64,000 nt of DNA, taken from contig NZ_CP102512.1 of the NCBI RefSeq assembly GCF_024612015.1, forward strand, positions 4,464,001 through 4,528,000, read 5' to 3'. Below, in pieces: positions 61,001 through 64,000 of the stretch. Position 1 is the first letter of the stretch. Each line of letters starts with the position of its first letter. This stretch comes from Streptomyces sp. CA-210063 (GTDB lineage: Bacteria > Actinomycetota > Actinomycetes > Streptomycetales > Streptomycetaceae). A program made the position numbers and the translations under genes. The notes beneath the pieces are model-generated. The model ran no database searches, was not told where the DNA came from, and saw only the letters and a list, made by a program, of their open reading frames with translations.

Positions 61001-64000
61001 GTCCGCCCTGCGGAGTGGGGGTCTGGATCTGGAGCGGGCGCAGCAGCGAGTCGTAGATCTGGTAGTTGGTGTTGTACGTGGTGCCGTCGGCCTTGAGGGA
61101 GGAGGTCGAGGACCAGGACGGGGCATCGTCGGTGACGGAGTAGGCGTAGGTGTGGTTGGCGCTGTAGCCGCCGGAGCGGGAGCGGTTGGGCAGCCAGGTC
61201 GCGGTGGCGCGGCCGAGGGCGTCGTACGTCGTCTCGGTGATCTTGTTGTTGACGTCGTAGACCTTGGTCGGCAGGCCCCGGGCGTAGTCGCTGTAGGTGA
61301 AGATGCTCTGCGACTTGGCGTTGGTGACCTTTGCCCTGGTCAGCGGGCCGGCCGCGACGGGGACGTAGGACGTGGTGCTGGTGTTGCCGGCCGTGTCGGC
61401 GACAGAGGCGACCCGGCCCAAAGCGTCGTATGTGGTCCGGCTGAGGGTCTGCCAGCTCGACGGGTTGCGCTCGCCGTTCGTCGCCGCGGCCGGGTAGGCG
61501 GAGGCGCGGCCGGTCCAGGTGGCCTCGCCGAGTGTCGGCGTCTGGGACGCCGTCCAGGCGGTCGTGGTGGCCGGGCCGTCGTACACGGTGGCGGTATCGG
61601 ACAACACATCGCCACGAGTGGCGCTGTTGGTCGGCAGGGACAGGTCGGTCTCGGCGGTCGAGCAGGCCCGGCCGACCACCCGCTTGCGGGTGACCAGGGA
61701 GTTGATGCCCACGTCGGGGTTGGCGGCGTACCAGGTGCGGGTGCAGGTCTCGTCGCCGGTGACGGCGGTGTCGCCCGCGTCGTACACCTTCAGCGGATTG
61801 CCGTAGTCGTCCCACTCGGTGGTGGCGGAGGTGCGCGTGCGCCATTCTGCCTTCGCCGTCAGGTAGGTGTGGGTGAAGGTCTTGTCGGTGCGGACGTAGT
61901 ACGCCTCGGCGTCGGCGTAGGACTTGTGCTGGGTGGCGGTACGGCGGGACCAGGGGTCGTTGACGGTGACCGAGATCGGGGTCGAGCCGTCGTAGGTGAT
62001 CTGCTCGCGCAGGAACCCCGCGTACGCGTCGCTGTCGGTCTGGTCGGCCACGTCCAGACCCGCGACGTCGATACCGGCGACCGAGACGGACCGGGTGGCG
62101 GTGGTGTCCTTGCGTTTGTCGCCGTCCATGCCCTGCAGGTAGAGGGAGACGGTCTTGGTCTGGGTCTTGCCCGCGATGCCCTTGGTGGCGGTCACCTTGC
62201 CGTAGCCGCGCCAGACGGACCAGGTGCGCTCGTCCTCCGGGGTCAGCGGATTGTCGTTGTGGTGCCAGGCGGGGTCGGCGTAGCTGTAGGTGTTCTCGGT
62301 GCCTTCGTTCTTGCCGGTCGGGTCGGCGGTGCCGACGGCGGTGACCCGGTACTTGTGGAACCAGTCGAGGGAGGCGTCCTCGGCCCCGTTGATGTTCCAG
62401 TACTGCGGGTAGCAGGACTTCGAGTTGTCGTCCTCGGCGGCCGGCATGTTGGAACCGCGCACGCACTCCGGGCCGGAGAGGGTGACGGTGGTGATGGCGC
62501 CCGTCTCGGAGGTGACCGTCCTCATACGGGGCCGGGTCAGGGGCAGGATGTCGTCGGTGGCGTCGACCCGGTTGGGGCGCATCTCGTAGGTGAAGGTCAC
62601 CGGGTCGAGCGCGATGTCGGTGCCGTTCTTCCCGGTGTGCCGGACCGACTTCAGGGTCAGGGTCTGGTCGGAGGTGTCGCCGATGTCGCCGCCGTCCAGG
62701 TACTCCTGGGTCAGGTCCCAGCTGTCGACGGCGGTGAAGGCGCTCGCCGTGGCCGACCAGGCGTGTGTGGTGACGTTGGTCAGGCGCTTGCGGGTGAAGA
62801 AGGCCGGGCTGACCGCGTCGCAGTCGGCGCCCGAGGCGCACACCGAGTCGTAGGGGACGTCCGGCCAATTGTCGGCGGTGGAGTCCTTCAGCTCGGAGCA
62901 GTCGGAGGCGGTGCAGCGCTCGGCGTAGGAGAAGGTGACCTTGTCGGAGGTCACGCCGGAGAACAGGGTGTCCTTGTCCTGGCCGTAGAGGATCTTGGTG
63001 AGGTAGCCACCGCGGGTGTACTTGGTGGTGGCGGTGTCGGCGTCGTTCTTGGCGTAGTAGTTGCTCTCCGGCGTGTACCAGTACGTCATGGCGTTGCCGT
63101 GCGTGTCCACGACGTAGTCCAGGTTCCAGCGCCAGGCCTGCGTCACGGACCGGTCGGCGAAGGCGGAGCCCTGGTCGTAGCCGGGCTCGCCGGAGTCGTC
63201 GCCGTAGACCGGAACCGTCCACACGGAGTCGGTGGCGTCATCGGTACCCGCACCGGGGAGCTTGTTGAGGCCGAAGGTGTACTTGGTGCCGTCGCCGGTG
63301 GTCACCGTCCAGTACTCGCCGTTGCCGTCGCCGTTGTCGGCTCCGGTGGAGTGGGTGACGGTGGAGGCGTCATCGGAGCTCAGCCGCCAGACACCGGTCG
63401 TGTCGTCCTTGATCAGCTCGTTGGACTTGCCGTTGAGGACGATGGAGGCGTTGTCGTACTTCCAGCACAGGTCGTACTTGTCGTCCTGCCCGTCCTTTTC
63501 ACAGGAACCGTAGGAGCGCTCCACGTAGGACGCGGCGGACAGATCGAAGCCCTCGCCGACCTGGCTGCCCTGGTTGTTCGTCGAGGCGGTCCTGCCGTCG
63601 ATGCTGCCGGAGTCGTACGACAGCGACACGTTCGGCTTCGGCCCCGCCGCAGCCGGCGGTACGGCCATGTCGTACGACCACGTGAACGCGCCCGACGAGC
63701 CGCCCGCCTCCCAGGTGGAGGAGGACGAGAGAGGGCTCGCGGTGTAGTCGCCGGAGCCGGAGGTGGACGCGCCCGTGGTGGCGACCAGGGCCAGGACGGT
63801 TGCCGCGGAGGAGTCGGTCGCGGCGGCAGCGGTGGTGACCGAGGAGAAGCTCGCCGGGGTCACCACGCTGGACGCTTCCGCCCTGCTCGACGCCGTACCC
63901 GTTGACGTCCCCGTCAGAGCGACCTCCGCGGAAACCGTCCTGCCCGAAACGTCATTGTGGGAGTCGAGCGGGGTGCGCTCACGGCAGGCCGGCTTGTCCG
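58002..64000 (-). CDS. RHS-repeat polymorphic toxin with C-terminal PD-(D/E)XK-like domain, 5' end outside window
   Basis: The frame is open through the right edge (about 1,999 residues present), so signal peptide and start are missing. Residues upstream contain the SpvB-like start (FTWSYDMAVPPAAAGPKPNVSLSYDSG), many YD repeats (TYDALGRV, YDVLGRPTG, YDSRGLAYET) and the RHS core end (LGAREYDPVTGRFISVDPLL...NGYTYGNNNPATWSDPTG, about 58850-58990). A hydrophobic stretch follows (MALMGIGGETIIGGSAICL...), then a C-terminal domain of about 120 residues. This has FDGAYVDQSTGKGTWYEAKSG, where D...ExK resembles a restriction-endonuclease-fold active site. It is probably secreted and delivers a nuclease to neighbours. 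The last 400 bp are AT-richer than the core, as expected for a swapped tip. Confidence 0.9.
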   Translation of the reverse strand, partial: DKPACRERTPLDSHNDVSGRTVSAEVALTGTSTGTASSRAEASSVVTPASFSSVTTAAAATDSSAATVLALVATTGASTSGSGDYTASPLSSSSTWEAGGSSGAFTWSYDMAVPPAAAGPKPNVSLSYDSGSIDGRTASTNNQGSQVGEGFDLSAASYVERSYGSCEKDGQDDKYDLCWKYDNASIVLNGKSNELIKDDTTGVWRLSSDDASTVTHSTGADNGDGNGEYWTVTTGDGTKYTFGLNKLPGAGTDDATDSVWTVPVYGDDSGEPGYDQGSAFADRSVTQAWRWNLDYVVDTHGNAMTYWYTPESNYYAKNDADTATTKYTRGGYLTKILYGQDKDTLFSGVTSDKVTFSYAERCTASDCSELKDSTADNWPDVPYDSVCASGADCDAVSPAFFTRKRLTNVTTHAWSATASAFTAVDSWDLTQEYLDGGDIGDTSDQTLTLKSVRHTGKNGTDIALDPVTFTYEMRPNRVDATDDILPLTRPRMRTVTSETGAITTVTLSGPECVRGSNMPAAEDDNSKSCYPQYWNINGAEDASLDWFHKYRVTAVGTADPTGKNEGTENTYSYADPAWHHNDNPLTPEDERTWSVWRGYGKVTATKGIAGKTQTKTVSLYLQGMDGDKRKDTTATRSVSVAGIDVAGLDVADQTDSDAYAGFLREQITYDGSTPISVTVNDPWSRRTATQHKSYADAEAYYVRTDKTFTHTYLTAKAEWRTRTSATTEWDDYGNPLKVYDAGDTAVTGDETCTRTWYAANPDVGINSLVTRKRVVGRACSTAETDLSLPTNSATRGDVLSDTATVYDGPATTTAWTASQTPTLGEATWTGRASAYPAAATNGERNPSSWQTLSRTTYDALGRVASVADTAGNTSTTSYVPVAAGPLTRAKVTNAKSQSIFTYSDYARGLPTKVYDVNNKITETTYDALGRATATWLPNRSRSGGYSANHTYAYSVTDDAPSWSSTSSLKADGTTYNTNYQIYDSLLRPLQIQTPTPQGGRLLTDTRYDSRGLAYETYADVFDTTSTPNGTYTRAEYGRAPKQTAIVFDGAERPVSSTFYVYGVQKWSNSNTYTGDSTATTAVAGGSATRTIVDALGRTVETREYAGTSPADTGYGAGVGASYTSTKFTYTRDGKQSTITGPDSSWSYGYDLYGRQTSATDPDKGTATTGYTSLDQVSWTKDAAGRVTITAYDVLGRPTGTWSATASADLTSTTEEQVDANKLTAYAYDTLAKGQLDSSTRYVGGVSGSAYTRKVTVYDSMYRATTTQLVLPSSDSLVTSKAVGSTLTFSTYYNIDGTQQYTSEPAAGGLAGETVDYEYDDLGLNTRTSGASDYLLGTSYSALGQPEVLTLGTSAAAGTKKAYVSNVYEEGTDRLTRSSVTDDTHAYKLQELNYGYDDAGNVTAISDPTTLGGTGKADYQCFTYDGHRRLVESWTPSTADCASSGRTTDNLGGAAPYWTSYTYKNSGLRATETTHTTSATTTRTYCYDSTKVHRLAATTTGSSCTGVTAAYVYDSTGNTTTRPDGTASQALTWSAESRLDTVKEGASTTSHVYDADGSLLIRRNTGGETVLYLGATEVHLDASGSTAKYWAQRYYRGAGSIVALRSNKSGVSTLTWLAADHHGTSSLAVDAATQAVTKRYTTPFGAQRTGGTGTWPDDKAFLGASADSSTGMTHLGAREYDPVTGRFISVDPLLSLDQHQSLNGYTYGNNNPATWSDPTGLEIGSPPNSCLYSLANCDSKTQKSVGYDPKTGTVNPSKGTASTSSTGTTTSVPTKRNSVSGPKWGWLSAVEDAVVDYGSAIFSQPDIWWGAAETAGSMALMGIGGETIIGGSAICLTGVGCVAGAPAVAGGVAMVGVGAGGTADGIGRINDGLGKALREADEASRGRAAQEYGDAYEGFLQEKLGGGGGFSEKGRQFDGAYVDQSTGKGTWYEAKSGSFFENTLKNPKRLSKFYSTEGQKAGIAGERGVDYKIISENEIPEPIANWLTKKGIPWEVVSR

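Noticed and set aside
58230-63905. Plus-strand open frame of about 1,890 codons opposite the RHS gene
   Set aside because: Gly/Val/Arg repeats mirror the YD-repeat coding on the other strand; there are no ribosome site or domains.

Overview
The window is high-GC actinobacterial DNA and almost certainly comes from a Streptomyces-type chromosome. Its codons are strongly GC-rich in the third position, TTA is very rare, and it carries NRPS genes, a STAND/TPR regulator, a PQQ-type Ser/Thr kinase and large secreted RHS proteins. It splits into three parts.

(1) Positions 1 to about 42,200 hold most of a lipopeptide NRPS gene cluster, cut at the left edge. A minus-strand operon runs FAAL (fatty acyl-AMP ligase), two acyl-CoA dehydrogenases, ACP and a giant NRPS (NRPS-1, incomplete). 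This is a lipoinitiation set feeding an N-terminal condensation domain. NRPS-1 reads C-A-T-E / C-T / C-A-T / C... within the window, and its second module has no adenylation domain. Facing away is an export and tailoring operon: ABC ATPase, ABC permease, LLM-class flavin/F420 oxidoreductase, type II thioesterase, a mycofactocin-type SDR and a free-standing A-T protein with a threonine-like code. The A-T protein is an obvious candidate to load the A-less module in trans. Next come an alpha/beta hydrolase, a DAO-type flavoenzyme, a LuxR ATPase-regulator, a PaaN-like aldehyde dehydrogenase, an MFS exporter and a LysR regulator. The final synthetase, NRPS-2 (C-A[Ser]-T-C-A[Pro-like]-T-TE), is followed by a flavin monooxygenase and an SDR. 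TTA codons sit very near the 5' ends of the FAAL, ABC ATPase and NRPS-2 genes. A 16-bp palindrome CTACT-N6-AGTAG occurs upstream of the hydrolase and again upstream of NRPS-2.

(2) Positions about 42,700-50,900 are ordinary chromosome: a quinone oxidoreductase, Old Yellow Enzyme and MarR operon, a Ser/Thr kinase with a truncated PQQ tail, a small membrane protein, a STAND/TPR regulator and a small unknown gene.

(3) Positions about 50,960-64,000 are a decayed mobile and polymorphic-toxin region. Two identical 44-bp 3' halves of a tRNA-Thr(CGT) gene, about 4.8 kb apart, mark att sites. Around them lie remnants of a PucR regulator, a fold-III PLP decarboxylase, a DUF2399/TIGR02679-like protein, a DNRLRE/LamG-type secreted protein, IstB, an OLD-like ATPase, an ISL3 transposase and an RHS fragment, plus an intact-looking Uma2 gene and an Imm1 immunity gene. 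The right edge is a very large RHS toxin with a C-terminal PD-(D/E)XK-like domain and a probable immunity gene directly downstream. Its N-terminus lies beyond the window.
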